IMG/VR virus record: IMGVR_UViG_3300019757_000007
Coordinates: 1 to 64,000 of that record
Direction: 5' to 3' (one strand)
Source of the DNA: a virus
Length of the DNA stretch: 64,000 nucleotides
A model generated the notes under the pieces. That model did no database searches. It saw only the letters and a list, made by a program, of their open reading frames with translations, and had not been told where the DNA came from. Position 1 is the stretch's first letter. Each line of letters opens with the position of its first letter. Positions 17,743 through 27,148 of this stretch are shown here, piece by piece. The translations under genes were made by a program, and so were the position numbers.

Positions 17743-19809
17743 TATAATAATATTTGCTTCGAGCAATTCCTGTTCCGCTTCTAATTTTCTAGCAGCTATT
17801 TCATCTTCTGTTAAAAATTCCATACCAATCATCTTCAATGCATTATTGATAGTTTTTTTGGTATTACTTTCATATCTTTCTTTCATTTGATATTCGCCAT
17901 CTTTAATAATTTTCATTAAAAACGATTCTTTATCTTCCATACTATCCGATTTAAAAGTAAATAACTCTTTTAAGATATTGTTATTTTCTTTATGAGATAA
18001 TAAAGCAGCCGTTGTTTGCCAAGAAATATGTTGACCACCTTGCTTCTTTCTACCTCTTGTTGGTTGACCAGTAGTTTTACTATAACTATTAGTAAACGCA
18101 ATAGCATTATATTTAGAATTACTTGTATGATATAATTTGCTTAGGTAGTTTTCTCCACAATAACATTCAATTTCTTGTTCATAAAAACTATCTATTTTAC
18201 TTGATTTAAAGATAGTACTTTCAAACCCAAGATAAGTTCTTAAGTACATCATTAATTTATTTTCAAATTTAATTTTACTTTTTGAATTTAGATCTATTCC
18301 AAATCTTTCTCCGTACTGAGCAATAAAATCTTCATAATACTCAGCATAAGTAATATCATTAAAGTTTCTAAAATAAAAATATAATTTATCTTTGACTACA
18401 TTTTCTCTTAATTCACTTAAGTTATTAGATAAAATTTCTTTAACTGATAAGTAATATTCTTCATCAGTTCTTTTAATTAAATTTTCATTAACGAATTCAA
18501 TTCTTTCTTTAAAATCAAGTAAATCATCAGCACCTTCTATATCTCGAACAATCTTACTCATAGCTAATTCAAAAATACTTCCCCAGTTATTTCTACCAAA
18601 GATTCCTAATGGATTAAATATCATATCAAATGGTAAACCAGTCTTTGGATCTTTAGGCATTAAATCATCTGGAATAACTAAACCAACCACACCTTTACCA
18701 GCATATAAGTTAGTGAACTTATCTCCTCTAGAAGTATTCTCAGTATAACTAGTATCAACCTCAATAATATAATCAATATCATCTGGATCTAAATTATAAT
18801 TATCTCTCATATCATTTAGAACTGATTTAGGTACAGTTTCCATACTAATATATTGATTATATAAAGTATCACTTAATTCATCAATTTTATCTTGAGGTAG
18901 TTTTAAAGAAGTAAAACATTTAGTTAAATCTTCTTTAGTAGTTTTTTGCGAATTGTCGTAAAATTCTAATTCATCAATAAGTTCTTTTGTATAAAGATAA
19001 GCTTCTCTATTTTCATTAAAAGTTTTTTTAGTAATAGTATGTACTCTGATGTTATCTACAGTACCACCTTGAATACCTTTAAAACTTTTAGTATAATATT
19101 TTGATTCTGTATGTTCATCTAAATTAATTACTTCCGTTAAGAAGAATTCAGATGCATCTATCATATAGTAACTTAAAATGTTTTCAGTATTTAATTTATC
19201 CCCTAATTTAGGTAAATAATCAATACCATTTTTTAAGAATCTCATCTGTTTAGTAACTGGAATAAACATCTTATCGCTATATTCTATTTGAGTTTTCTTA
19301 CTAAATGATTCAGAAATAACAACAGCATCATCAGCCGCGTATCCAAAGAAACTACTAAATAAAATATTCGCTCTATATCCAATTCTCGGCATTTTAATTT
19401 CTGGCAGCATATTAGTATAATCAAATAATAAAGCCCCTTTCTTAAAACTCTTATATTCATCAGCAATACAATATTTTAAACTAAGACTATTATTAATTAA
19501 TTTTTTATGACCAGGTACTTGTTTAAATATCATTCTCTTTTCAGTAGTATAATATAATATAAGTATTTCTTTTTGATAGAATAAAACTATTCCGTCATCT
19601 TCTGCAATTTCCGAATAAGGAGAATTGATTTCTGATAATGAACTATAGTATTTATCAATAACAATAGGTGTTTCCGTTTTTTTAGATACAACTACTTGGG
19701 TTAGCTGTTTAGAAGCCATTTGCAATCTGCTTGGATCTACATTATTAGCAAATGGTACGAATGTTTCTATTTGTGGACTAAACAATACTACATTTTTATC
19801 TTGTTTCAT
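17737..19809 (-). CDS. Non-virion RNAP beta subunit, C-terminal catalytic piece
   Basis: 690 residues, matching bacterial beta from just after the fork region to its end. PFANNVDPSRLQMASKQL (19-36) equals the PFLEHDDANRALMGSNM block. GYRANILFSSFFGYAADDAVVISE (144-167) equals the NxLVAFMPWxGYNFEDAIVISE block. RGDKFTNLYAGKGVVG (361-376) with FNPLGIFGRNNWGSIFE (398-414) equals the GDKMAGRHGNKGVV...NPLGVPSRMNVGQILE region. A GGQHISWQTTAALLSH block near residue 615 equals the GGQRFGEMEVWALEAYG region that contacts beta'. The N-terminal half of beta is the separate gene at 22261. Confidence 0.95.
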   Translation of the reverse strand: MKQDKNVVLFSPQIETFVPFANNVDPSRLQMASKQLTQVVVSKKTETPIVIDKYYSSLSEINSPYSEIAEDDGIVLFYQKEILILYYTTEKRMIFKQVPGHKKLINNSLSLKYCIADEYKSFKKGALLFDYTNMLPEIKMPRIGYRANILFSSFFGYAADDAVVISESFSKKTQIEYSDKMFIPVTKQMRFLKNGIDYLPKLGDKLNTENILSYYMIDASEFFLTEVINLDEHTESKYYTKSFKGIQGGTVDNIRVHTITKKTFNENREAYLYTKELIDELEFYDNSQKTTKEDLTKCFTSLKLPQDKIDELSDTLYNQYISMETVPKSVLNDMRDNYNLDPDDIDYIIEVDTSYTENTSRGDKFTNLYAGKGVVGLVIPDDLMPKDPKTGLPFDMIFNPLGIFGRNNWGSIFELAMSKIVRDIEGADDLLDFKERIEFVNENLIKRTDEEYYLSVKEILSNNLSELRENVVKDKLYFYFRNFNDITYAEYYEDFIAQYGERFGIDLNSKSKIKFENKLMMYLRTYLGFESTIFKSSKIDSFYEQEIECYCGENYLSKLYHTSNSKYNAIAFTNSYSKTTGQPTRGRKKQGGQHISWQTTAALLSHKENNNILKELFTFKSDSMEDKESFLMKIIKDGEYQMKERYESNTKKTINNALKMIGMEFLTEDEIAARKLEAEQELLEANIIID

Positions 19810-19817
19810 TTTTTTCC

Positions 19818-21548
19818 TTATTTATGACTTGTTCTAGATATTAATTGTCCACATGTTGGACATTGACAAGGAGAGGTAAGTTCAGTAAGAGTTTGGTAGT
19901 AAGTATCCTCAAATTGTTCAGCACAATTACCACAAATGTATTTTCTTACTGTATCTTTTTCTTCTTTATCTCCATTACTATCTAAAGGAATTTCAACATC
20001 TTCGCTATCTTTTAATAGTTCTTTTGCAAAATTAAATGCATTTCTTTCTTCTGATATTTCAATTAAAGTATTCGCAACTGTTTTATCATCTCTAATTTCG
20101 ATAAATCTTGGATGCATTAAACTCCAAATTTCAATACCATCTTTAATATTATCATCGGATAATGTAATATCATTAGCTCTTACTTCTACAATTTTACCTA
20201 AGTATTTTTCTTGATTGTTCCAAATCTCATGTTTCCTATCTTCTGTAAAACCACTTGTTTTACTTTTTAATAAACCATCTTCACTTTCAATAAAAATAGC
20301 TCCAAGAGTATTCTTATATTTACCAGAACCTTTTTCAAAACCAACTATTTTATAATCAGAACTAAATTCATTTTTAAATTTAATACAATTCGTGCTTTTC
20401 CCAGATTTAAATAGTCCAGAAGCTTCTTTTAGGATTATACCTTCTTTACCCTCTTTTAATTTATTCTCAAAATACTTAATTGCCCCTTGTAATTGATTAA
20501 TTCCAAAATACTTATAATCGACTAATTGTATATGTTTAAAATCTTTTAATTTTTTTAAACAACTTTTTAAAGCTTCAAATCTAGAAAGATTATCCGATTT
20601 TAATAAAGCAGAATTAGTTAAATCCCAAACAGTATATCTAATTTTAGATTGTAATTCCTCAAAGGATTGACCAAAAGTTTCTTCTAATGCAGCTATATAT
20701 TTTTTTAATTCCGCCTTAGTTAATCCTTCTTCCTTTTTATTATAAATAGTAGTAAGTGCTTTAAATACCCCATTACTAGTTAATCTATCTAAACCTTCAA
20801 TAGTAAATTCCCCATGAAGAACTGATTTATCATGAACCATACTTTTAAGTTGTTTGAACTCAGCTGCTAATTCTTTAAAATTAATACTAATCGGTTTTAA
20901 TCTTCTAGATTGAAATCCATTTCCTGATTTTAAATCACTACAATCATTTATACTCGCAAATGAAAATAAACCATCAGCTTTTTCTTGAGCTATATAAAAT
21001 CTAGTATTATTTTTTTTAGCAATACTATATTTAGAAACTCTTTTTACTATATTACTAATTCCAGGAAAAGAAACAGCTCCCATATATTCAGGTAAAGGTA
21101 AACAATAAGGAATTCCAGTATTAATTCCCTTTTCTGACATACCAATTTTTAAATCTCTATCTATTATTTTTTGGACAAGAGATCTGGTCTCGTTATCACA
21201 AGACCTAAGTATTTCGCATAATTTTTCATTTGCTTTATTTCCAGTTAATTTATCAACTAAAAAAGCTTTATCTAATTGAGCCATAGCTTCTACAATATCG
21301 TTTATAGGTAGGCTAAAATATTTTGATTTAGTTTTTAATAATTTATTAGGAACATTTTTTATTCCAAAAATAATAAATGGACTATAAACATAATTAAAAT
21401 ATTGTTTAACTATTTTCTTTTCGGTATTATTTATACTAGAATAAAACATCGCTAATTCATTTCTTTTTTCATTAGTACCAGTAAGGGCTGAGATTCTATT
21501 TAATACTTTATATAATTCATTATTAAGTAATACTATTTTATTTATCAT
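19818..21548 (-). CDS. ATP-dependent DNA ligase with C-terminal zinc ribbon
   Basis: 576 residues, close in plan to T4-type ligases. The nucleotidyltransferase motifs are visible: motif I EKADG with the adenylated lysine K190, SRR shortly after, LHGEF (motif III), EGIILKE (motif IV) and CIKFK (motif V). A helical DNA-binding domain precedes motif I. After the OB-fold region there is an added C-terminal segment with CGNC and CQCPTCG, a four- or five-cysteine zinc ribbon not usual in this ligase type. Lies between RNAP beta C and the SSB-like gene, so a replication/repair role inside the nvRNAP cluster is likely. Confidence 0.92.
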   Translation of the reverse strand: MINKIVLLNNELYKVLNRISALTGTNEKRNELAMFYSSINNTEKKIVKQYFNYVYSPFIIFGIKNVPNKLLKTKSKYFSLPINDIVEAMAQLDKAFLVDKLTGNKANEKLCEILRSCDNETRSLVQKIIDRDLKIGMSEKGINTGIPYCLPLPEYMGAVSFPGISNIVKRVSKYSIAKKNNTRFYIAQEKADGLFSFASINDCSDLKSGNGFQSRRLKPISINFKELAAEFKQLKSMVHDKSVLHGEFTIEGLDRLTSNGVFKALTTIYNKKEEGLTKAELKKYIAALEETFGQSFEELQSKIRYTVWDLTNSALLKSDNLSRFEALKSCLKKLKDFKHIQLVDYKYFGINQLQGAIKYFENKLKEGKEGIILKEASGLFKSGKSTNCIKFKNEFSSDYKIVGFEKGSGKYKNTLGAIFIESEDGLLKSKTSGFTEDRKHEIWNNQEKYLGKIVEVRANDITLSDDNIKDGIEIWSLMHPRFIEIRDDKTVANTLIEISEERNAFNFAKELLKDSEDVEIPLDSNGDKEEKDTVRKYICGNCAEQFEDTYYQTLTELTSPCQCPTCGQLISRTSHK

Positions 21549-21584
21549 TGTATATTTTCCTTTTTAATTTAATGGTTTCTATTT

Positions 21585-21610
21585 AATAATCTAGGTTAAC
21601 CTAGATTATT
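21585..21610. terminator. Palindromic hairpin after the SSB-like gene
   Basis: Perfect AATAATCTAGGTT/AACCTAGATTATT palindrome just past the stop at 21612. The downstream base run on the minus strand is AAATAG, so a U-tract is missing; perhaps a stem that stops 3' decay. Confidence 0.5.
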
Positions 21611-21611
21611 T

Positions 21612-22139
21612 TTATTGTGGCATTGTAGGAACTTGTGGTGCCTGCGGAACTACTGGAGTACTTGGTATGCTAGGAGCTTGTGGTACTTCTGGTGAAGTTG
21701 GAACTGTTGGTACTACTGGAGTATTAGTTGCAGGTACTTGTGGTGTAAGAGGAGCATTTGGAGCCTCTACCGCTGGATTTGGAACTGCAGTTGCTGGTTC
21801 TGTTGGTTGACCAGGTTGTAGTTCTGGAGTAGCAGCTGGAGCTGATTCCGCACCTGGAAGTACTAAAGAAGAAACCATTAATTGATATTCAGTATTTCCA
21901 TTCCATGTATTTTCTTTGAATTCTCCATCCATTGAAATTGACTTACCTTTTAGATTTTGTGGATCAAAGGCTTTTAAAGCTGCTACTGAAGCATCATCGA
22001 ATAATAAGAATTTGTAAGATTGATTTGCGCCATTTGCATCTGGTAGTTGAATATAACCTGTTGCGTAATCTTTATTTTTCTTGCTTAAGTTAACGTATGC
22101 TGCTGTAATTGTTCCTGTGTAAGTTTGTGTATTTGCCAT
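21612..22139 (-). CDS. SSB-like OB-fold protein with Pro-rich tail
   Basis: Start set at 22139, where AAAGGAAATAAAAAA precedes the ATG; an in-frame ATG 15 codons upstream has no ribosome site. 175 residues. The first 90 form a five-strand pattern typical of an OB fold (TYTGTITAAYVNLS..., LKGKSISMDGEFKENTWNG, YQLMVSSLVL). The last 80 are a Pro/Val/Ala/Thr-rich linker ending TMPQ. Bacterial SSBs end in an acidic DDDIPF-like tip, which is missing. Inference: single-stranded DNA binding. Position next to ligase and RNAP fits a replication factor. Confidence 0.7.
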   Translation of the reverse strand: MANTQTYTGTITAAYVNLSKKNKDYATGYIQLPDANGANQSYKFLLFDDASVAALKAFDPQNLKGKSISMDGEFKENTWNGNTEYQLMVSSLVLPGAESAPAATPELQPGQPTEPATAVPNPAVEAPNAPLTPQVPATNTPVVPTVPTSPEVPQAPSIPSTPVVPQAPQVPTMPQ

Positions 22140-22260
22140 TTTTTTATTTCCTTTTAAATGTATATATTTTGTGATTTTTATCACAACCTTAATTGGTATC
22201 GACCAAGTTCTTTCTGTATCTAATATATCTTTTCTATAGTATCTGGAACTCTATATCCAG

Positions 22261-23433
22261 TTATGTAGCAGTTTCTATCTTTCCAAAAACATTTAATTCT
22301 GTTTCGGAAGTAAATATTAGATTCAGGGCAGTGTTTTGAGAAGAGATACTAATTGGACAAATTTTTCCAAAACCACTTGGATTATTTTCTGTCCAAGATT
22401 TTGGTAATCTACCATCTCTAATAATACTAATTGCTTGCGATACCTTATGAATTAAGGGAGCCGGAAATGGAAGGCTTAAGTCGTATAAATTTCCTCTATG
22501 TAAGTTCTTATTAAAACCAGTAGTCATAATACTTAACTCATTCATAGTTGGTAAAAAGTTCTGGTTATTTTTATCAATAATACCATACAATAATCTTAAA
22601 TAAATTTCAAATATTGGTCTTATTAAATATTCGAGTAGTACTACTCTTCTATTTTTTAAGTCCGCCATATTAATTTCTATTTTCTCTTCATTAATAACTA
22701 TAATCTTTTTAAAGATATCCGATAAAGTATTAGTCTCGAAAAAATTATTGAACATATCTCGATAATATTCTAATAATAATTGTTCATCTAAAAACTTAGC
22801 TACATCCATCTCTTCAAAGAATTCCACCTTATGAAAATTGAAAAATTTAATAAACTTTTTAAATTCCTCTTTTGTAAATCCAGGTTTTTTAATATATTTT
22901 AATTTTATTAATTCCTCAATATACTGTGGATCTTTATCAAAAAATATTTTTAAGAATAAATCTAATTCCATAGACTTACCTTTAAATTGAATTGTTCCAG
23001 CTATGAAATCAAAGGTAAAGTTAAATACTGCATTAACATTTGCAAATATTTTATTTTTTCCTTCTTCTGGTAAATAGATTCTATCTATCGGAGCCTTCTC
23101 TAAGAATAATAAAGGAACATAAACCATATTATTTAAAATATAGTAATTGTCTTGGACTAATTTTGGTACTAAAAAGGTTATAGTATTTTTATAATCCTTA
23201 TAACCTTGATTAACTATAACCTTATCATAATAAGAAGTATTTAGATTTAGATAAGTAGGATTCATAGTTTCGTATGAAATATCAAAAGTATATTCTGGAT
23301 CTAATTTCTTAATCCTCTTAAACATATCTTCTAATATAAATTCTAATTTCTCAGCGTCGGCTTTTCTAAAATCTTTTACCAGCATATTTCCTGGAGCCAT
23401 TTCTTTTTGCTTGTCGAATTTAATTAAATTCAT
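22261..23433 (-). CDS. Non-virion RNAP beta subunit, N-terminal piece
   Basis: 390 residues. The last 40 (351-390: NPSGFGKICPISIS..., then NVFGKIETAT) match bacterial beta [21 protein letters not shown]...N-x-GF-ET, the fork region next to the rifampicin pocket. DLSLPFPAPLIHKVSQAIS just before it corresponds to the segment ending ALGPGGL. The N-terminal lobes are divergent and shorter than in bacterial beta. The protein stops exactly where the 17737-19809 protein resumes, so the two together make one beta. Ribosome site AAAGGAAGTAA overlaps the end of the upstream gene. Confidence 0.9.
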   Translation of the reverse strand: MNLIKFDKQKEMAPGNMLVKDFRKADAEKLEFILEDMFKRIKKLDPEYTFDISYETMNPTYLNLNTSYYDKVIVNQGYKDYKNTITFLVPKLVQDNYYILNNMVYVPLLFLEKAPIDRIYLPEEGKNKIFANVNAVFNFTFDFIAGTIQFKGKSMELDLFLKIFFDKDPQYIEELIKLKYIKKPGFTKEEFKKFIKFFNFHKVEFFEEMDVAKFLDEQLLLEYYRDMFNNFFETNTLSDIFKKIIVINEEKIEINMADLKNRRVVLLEYLIRPIFEIYLRLLYGIIDKNNQNFLPTMNELSIMTTGFNKNLHRGNLYDLSLPFPAPLIHKVSQAISIIRDGRLPKSWTENNPSGFGKICPISISSQNTALNLIFTSETELNVFGKIETAT

Positions 23434-23812
23434 TTACTTCCTTTATTTTACAAGTACTTGGATACTCTAATACACCCTTTTCTTTATTAATAAATTTAAT
23501 ATCTAAACCATTATTCGTTATAATTTCCCAACCAGTTTTTTTAGATACTATGAAAATATTACAATATAAGGTTTTATTATTTTTAAAATTTTGTTGATTA
23601 TAAGATACTATTTTATTATAATCGCTGTTCTGTTTAGCTATAAAAAAACTAAAAATACTAATAGTTAAAAATAGTATAAAACCAAAAATAATATTATTTC
23701 TTTTTTCTAATTTTTTTAACTTTTCTTCCTCCTCAGAATAATCTTCAACTATTCTTTCTCTATTAGCCGATTTAATTAGCTCTTTTAATTCTTTTTTATC
23801 TTCTAAATTCAT
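23420..23812 (-). CDS. Small single-pass membrane protein
   Basis: 130 residues. A charged, helical N-terminus of about 37 residues is followed by one hydrophobic segment (about 38-57, IIFGFILFLTISIFSFFIA) and a C-terminal domain of about 70 residues. N-in/C-out topology is suggested by the Lys/Arg content before the segment. Overlaps the RNAP beta N start by 14 bases. Unknown function. Confidence 0.7.
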   Translation of the reverse strand: MNLEDKKELKELIKSANRERIVEDYSEEEEKLKKLEKRNNIIFGFILFLTISIFSFFIAKQNSDYNKIVSYNQQNFKNNKTLYCNIFIVSKKTGWEIITNNGLDIKFINKEKGVLEYPSTCKIKEVNEFN

Positions 23813-23831
23813 TTACTTCCTTTTCTTTGTG

Positions 23832-24101
23832 CTACATAAATAATACATAATAACTCACAAAATAAATATAGTAAAATAAAGTAGCAAATGCTACTTTATC
23901 TGCTTCTGTTTTAAAATGTTTCGTTAATGTTCTATCAGAATATAATAATAGTAGAATAATATATAATATAAATAATATAAAAATACTGATAATAAAACCA
24001 GTTATTTGTAATAATCCACTTACTATTACTAATAAAAATAATAGTACTATATAAATATTATGAAATACTTTAATTAAAACTTTAAATAATTTCATTCCCA
24101 T
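23832..24101 (-). CDS. Small multi-pass membrane protein
   Basis: 89 residues, almost wholly hydrophobic: helices near residues 12-32, 33-53 and 68-89. No soluble domain. The start is either residue 1 or Met3, both inside the end of the 24092 gene. Holin-like size, but no lysis gene is adjacent. Unknown. Confidence 0.62.
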   Translation of the reverse strand: MGMKLFKVLIKVFHNIYIVLLFLLVIVSGLLQITGFIISIFILFILYIILLLLYSDRTLTKHFKTEADKVAFATLFYYIYFVSYYVLFM

Positions 24102-24301
24102 ATCGTAAATATACTAACATATTCTACTATTCCCATTAAAATTAGTAGGCATATACATTCTATTGGACTAATGTCATTTAAATAATGATTTTCATTCATG
24201 AATAGAGCCATAAAGAAGAAAGTTATTATTCCAAATGCGACTATTCCTATTGTTGATTGAAAATACATACCGAAGATATCTCCGGTTAAGAACGCTTCCA
24301 T
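24092..24301 (-). CDS. Small two-pass membrane protein
   Basis: 69 residues with hydrophobic stretches at about 14-32 and 46-66. The start codon shares one base with the RNAP beta' C stop, so it is translationally coupled to the polymerase gene. Function unknown. Confidence 0.62.
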   Translation of the reverse strand: MEAFLTGDIFGMYFQSTIGIVAFGIITFFFMALFMNENHYLNDISPIECICLLILMGIVEYVSIFTIWE

Positions 24302-26307
24302 TAGTAGTAGATATCTAAGATATCATTATACATATGAGTAGTTCCTTCGCTAAATTTTGCTTTATAAACATTTGAAATAGCTCTATTACTAAAGTTATAA
24401 AATATTGATAATTTAGGATCTAACTGCTCAATTACATTTTTCAATGCTACCTGTTTAACTATCTCTTTATCACTATATCTAATTAATAATCCATCTTCAT
24501 CATAGAATAATAATGATAAAATCATTTCAAAATAAATACTAAGAATATTATTTTGAGTAATTACTTCTACTAGATTACCATAAATATCGTTAATACTTCT
24601 AAGAGCATCATCTTTTCTATTTTTATCAATTAAAGAAACAATTCCATTTAGAATCTTAACAGAATCATCATTAAATGGTAATTCATTTACAGTAATAGTT
24701 AATACTTCTTTATTATTTTCTTTATCTTCATGTGTATCTAAAGTAATATGTTCTTCATTTGGATATTTCTTAGCTAAATAACCTTTGATATAATCTATAT
24801 CTTCCGGTGCTCCAACTATTGAGTCTCCACCTACTACAGTTGATCTCATAAATATTTTAGATATTTCTCTATCTTCCTCAGTAATAAAAGCTCCACCAAA
24901 GTGATGCGTTCTAAGAACAGATTGAATAATACCTTCCGCAATATAAGAACCAAGACTAGCTCCAACATGTTTACTTGTTGGTTGTTTACTACCAAAACAT
25001 TTTTTACAAATACCAAAACCATGAGTCTTACATCTAATAGGAGATCTTAATTTAATATCAGTTCCTATTAATTCAGTTTCTGTTCCAGTTAATTCTCTTT
25101 CTTCTGTTCCAGCATCATACCATCTATATTTTAAAGACATTAGATGATCTTTATCTAAAATAGTAAATTTCTCATAACTTTTATTTTCATGAGATATATC
25201 TTCTTGACAATCTTCGATATCAATTCTAAAATTTAAAATACCAGTACTAAAGAAGAATTTTCTTTGTAGTTCTCCACCCTTTGGAATAGCATCCTGTCTT
25301 TGCATTAATGCTAGTCTAGCTGAATCTCCAGTACCAAAGTACTCTTCTTGAGTTAATCCATCAAGTAATGAATTTTCTATATTTCTAGGAAAAGCCTTTC
25401 CATAAATATCTGTTGGAATACCTGTATTACTAGCTGCTTTAAGTAACTGAACTGATTTCAGTCTAGCTCCAGAATCATAAACCTTATCTAGAATATTTTC
25501 TTTATCTTTTTCAACCTCTGGTCTAATAAAGTTTTCGAAAAGAACTAGATTTTGATGGAAAGCTAAATATGGTTCTACTTGAATCATATTCTTTTTGTAT
25601 TCCTCAATAGCATCGCTTCGTACACTAAAATCATCTAATTTAAAACTTGGATTACAGCTACTAATAACTGTTCCTACTTCTAAAAATAATTTATTTAACT
25701 CATGAACCCAATTATAAAATTGATTTTTATCTTTAGTGAATTCGATCTTTTTCCAAAAATCATAAGTCATTTTCATAAGATTCTTTTTATTTAAAGCTAC
25801 TCTATTTGTATAATAAACTTTAAATTTATCATCAATATGAACTTCTTCATTATGAACTTCCTGATTTTCATCCCATTCAGTATCATTTAAACTTCTATTA
25901 ATTAACCATTCAGTTAAATGAAGACCATCCTCGTTACCTTGAATAGGAAGTTGTTCTATATTAATAATTAATTTACCAGCTGAGATATCTTCGATATTAA
26001 TATATTTTTCTCTTAACTCTGCAAAATCTTTTACAGTTACCTTTGTACATTCATTATTTTCAATATTATCTAACATAATTTTTGTATACATATAAGAAGC
26101 ATAAATACTCTCATGTTCATAACTGAACAGTAAAGAATCTCTATGTTCGAATTCCACTAAATTATTTACGAAATGATCGTGGAAATCTTCTCTTGCTTGT
26201 TTTGAATGAAGTGCGACAGAAATCATAGTATCACCATCATAATCATGGTTCGTAAATTGAGAAACATTACTAGATATTTCTTTTACTCTATTTCTTTTTA
26301 TTTGCAA
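24301..26307 (-). CDS. Non-virion RNAP beta' subunit, C-terminal catalytic piece
   Basis: 668 residues beginning 20 residues before the catalytic loop HDYDGD (21-26), the NADFDGD equivalent with all three metal-binding aspartates. A bridge-helix-like segment YDSGARLKSVQLLKAA (277-292) and a trigger-loop-like segment from GLTQEEYFGTGDSARLAL (317-334) to LQRKFF (347-352) follow. RCKTHGFGICKKC (425-437) is the second zinc site. GSYIAEGIIQSVLRTHHFGGA (453-473) equals [24 protein letters not shown]. The upstream half is the gene at 28012. No alpha or omega subunit is seen, as expected for phage enzymes. Confidence 0.95.
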   Translation of the reverse strand: MQIKRNRVKEISSNVSQFTNHDYDGDTMISVALHSKQAREDFHDHFVNNLVEFEHRDSLLFSYEHESIYASYMYTKIMLDNIENNECTKVTVKDFAELREKYINIEDISAGKLIINIEQLPIQGNEDGLHLTEWLINRSLNDTEWDENQEVHNEEVHIDDKFKVYYTNRVALNKKNLMKMTYDFWKKIEFTKDKNQFYNWVHELNKLFLEVGTVISSCNPSFKLDDFSVRSDAIEEYKKNMIQVEPYLAFHQNLVLFENFIRPEVEKDKENILDKVYDSGARLKSVQLLKAASNTGIPTDIYGKAFPRNIENSLLDGLTQEEYFGTGDSARLALMQRQDAIPKGGELQRKFFFSTGILNFRIDIEDCQEDISHENKSYEKFTILDKDHLMSLKYRWYDAGTEERELTGTETELIGTDIKLRSPIRCKTHGFGICKKCFGSKQPTSKHVGASLGSYIAEGIIQSVLRTHHFGGAFITEEDREISKIFMRSTVVGGDSIVGAPEDIDYIKGYLAKKYPNEEHITLDTHEDKENNKEVLTITVNELPFNDDSVKILNGIVSLIDKNRKDDALRSINDIYGNLVEVITQNNILSIYFEMILSLLFYDEDGLLIRYSDKEIVKQVALKNVIEQLDPKLSIFYNFSNRAISNVYKAKFSEGTTHMYNDILDIYY

Positions 26308-26319
26308 TCTTTATCCTTT

Positions 26320-26862
26320 TTATTTGGCTTTAGCCTTTTCCATTTTAATTCTTTTTAAAAGAACATCTTTTATTCTATTTATATCTGTTGTTTTTTTAGT
26401 AGCCAATTCTTTTTTCTCAGCTGAAACTTTATCTGGATGCCATACTTTTAATAATAATTTCCATTTATCCTTAACCTCTCTTTCGGTGTAAGGATAGTCT
26501 AAATTAAACAATTTTTCTCCTTGTTTAATTTCTTCTATTATATTACCAGTATCCGTTTTTTTATATAGTTCCTCGATATGTTTTTTAAATATCCAATTAG
26601 CCATATGATTATAACGGAGTTTTTTATATTTATCTCTAAATAAATCTTTATGTAAATAAATATATTCTACATCATGACCTAAGTCAGTTTCTTCTTTAAT
26701 TACTGATGCTACCGTTTTAGCTGAAATTATTATTTGAATAAATAACCCAGCTAAAAATCCCCATACATATAACATTACCGTAGTAAAAAAATAAGTTAGT
26801 ACTGCAAGAAAAAGAATAAGTTTAATATTATCACTAGAATACTTTATTATTTTTTTTAACAT
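26320..26862 (-). CDS. Membrane-anchored J-domain protein
   Basis: 180 residues. A hydrophobic region at about 14-48 holds one or two membrane helices. The C-terminal 60 residues are a J-domain: a helix EREVKDKWKLLLKVW, the HPD tripeptide at 142-144, and a following helix ending in IKDVLLKR. J-domains stimulate Hsp70 (DnaK) ATPase. The phage has no Hsp70 in this window, so the partner would be the host DnaK near the membrane. It sits between the two halves of nvRNAP beta', which suggests co-expression early in infection. Confidence 0.85.
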   Translation of the reverse strand: MLKKIIKYSSDNIKLILFLAVLTYFFTTVMLYVWGFLAGLFIQIIISAKTVASVIKEETDLGHDVEYIYLHKDLFRDKYKKLRYNHMANWIFKKHIEELYKKTDTGNIIEEIKQGEKLFNLDYPYTEREVKDKWKLLLKVWHPDKVSAEKKELATKKTTDINRIKDVLLKRIKMEKAKAK

Positions 26863-26872
26863 TTCAATTCCT

Positions 26873-27148
26873 TTAAATTGCTTTAATTGTTACCTTAGTT
26901 AAATGAGAAGTCCATTCGTCTGGAATGTTGAATAATTCTCTTCCTTTTTTAGTAATGTCAACATGATTATAATCAACGTAACCTAGATGAGCCTGACCAT
27001 TATGTCCAAAAATATCAAAGATTTTATCTTCACCAATATATAAATTTTTATTTTTTAATTCTATATTGGCTTGAAAATCTCTTAATTTTGGCTCCCCATT
27101 AATGGTCTGAGTAATATAAATATTACTCTTTCCATAATTAATTATCAT
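26873..27148 (-). CDS. Small unknown protein
   Basis: 91 residues, beta-rich with a short helix at the end, no motif. Overlaps the start region of the J-domain unit by none and the upstream gene by 11 bases. Unknown. Confidence 0.66.
   Translation of the reverse strand: MIINYGKSNIYITQTINGEPKLRDFQANIELKNKNLYIGEDKIFDIFGHNGQAHLGYVDYNHVDITKKGRELFNIPDEWTSHLTKVTIKAI

Noticed and set aside
23832-24101. Calling the small membrane protein a holin
   Set aside because: Size and hydrophobicity fit, but no endolysin or spanin is adjacent and it sits in the RNAP cluster, so the label is not supported.
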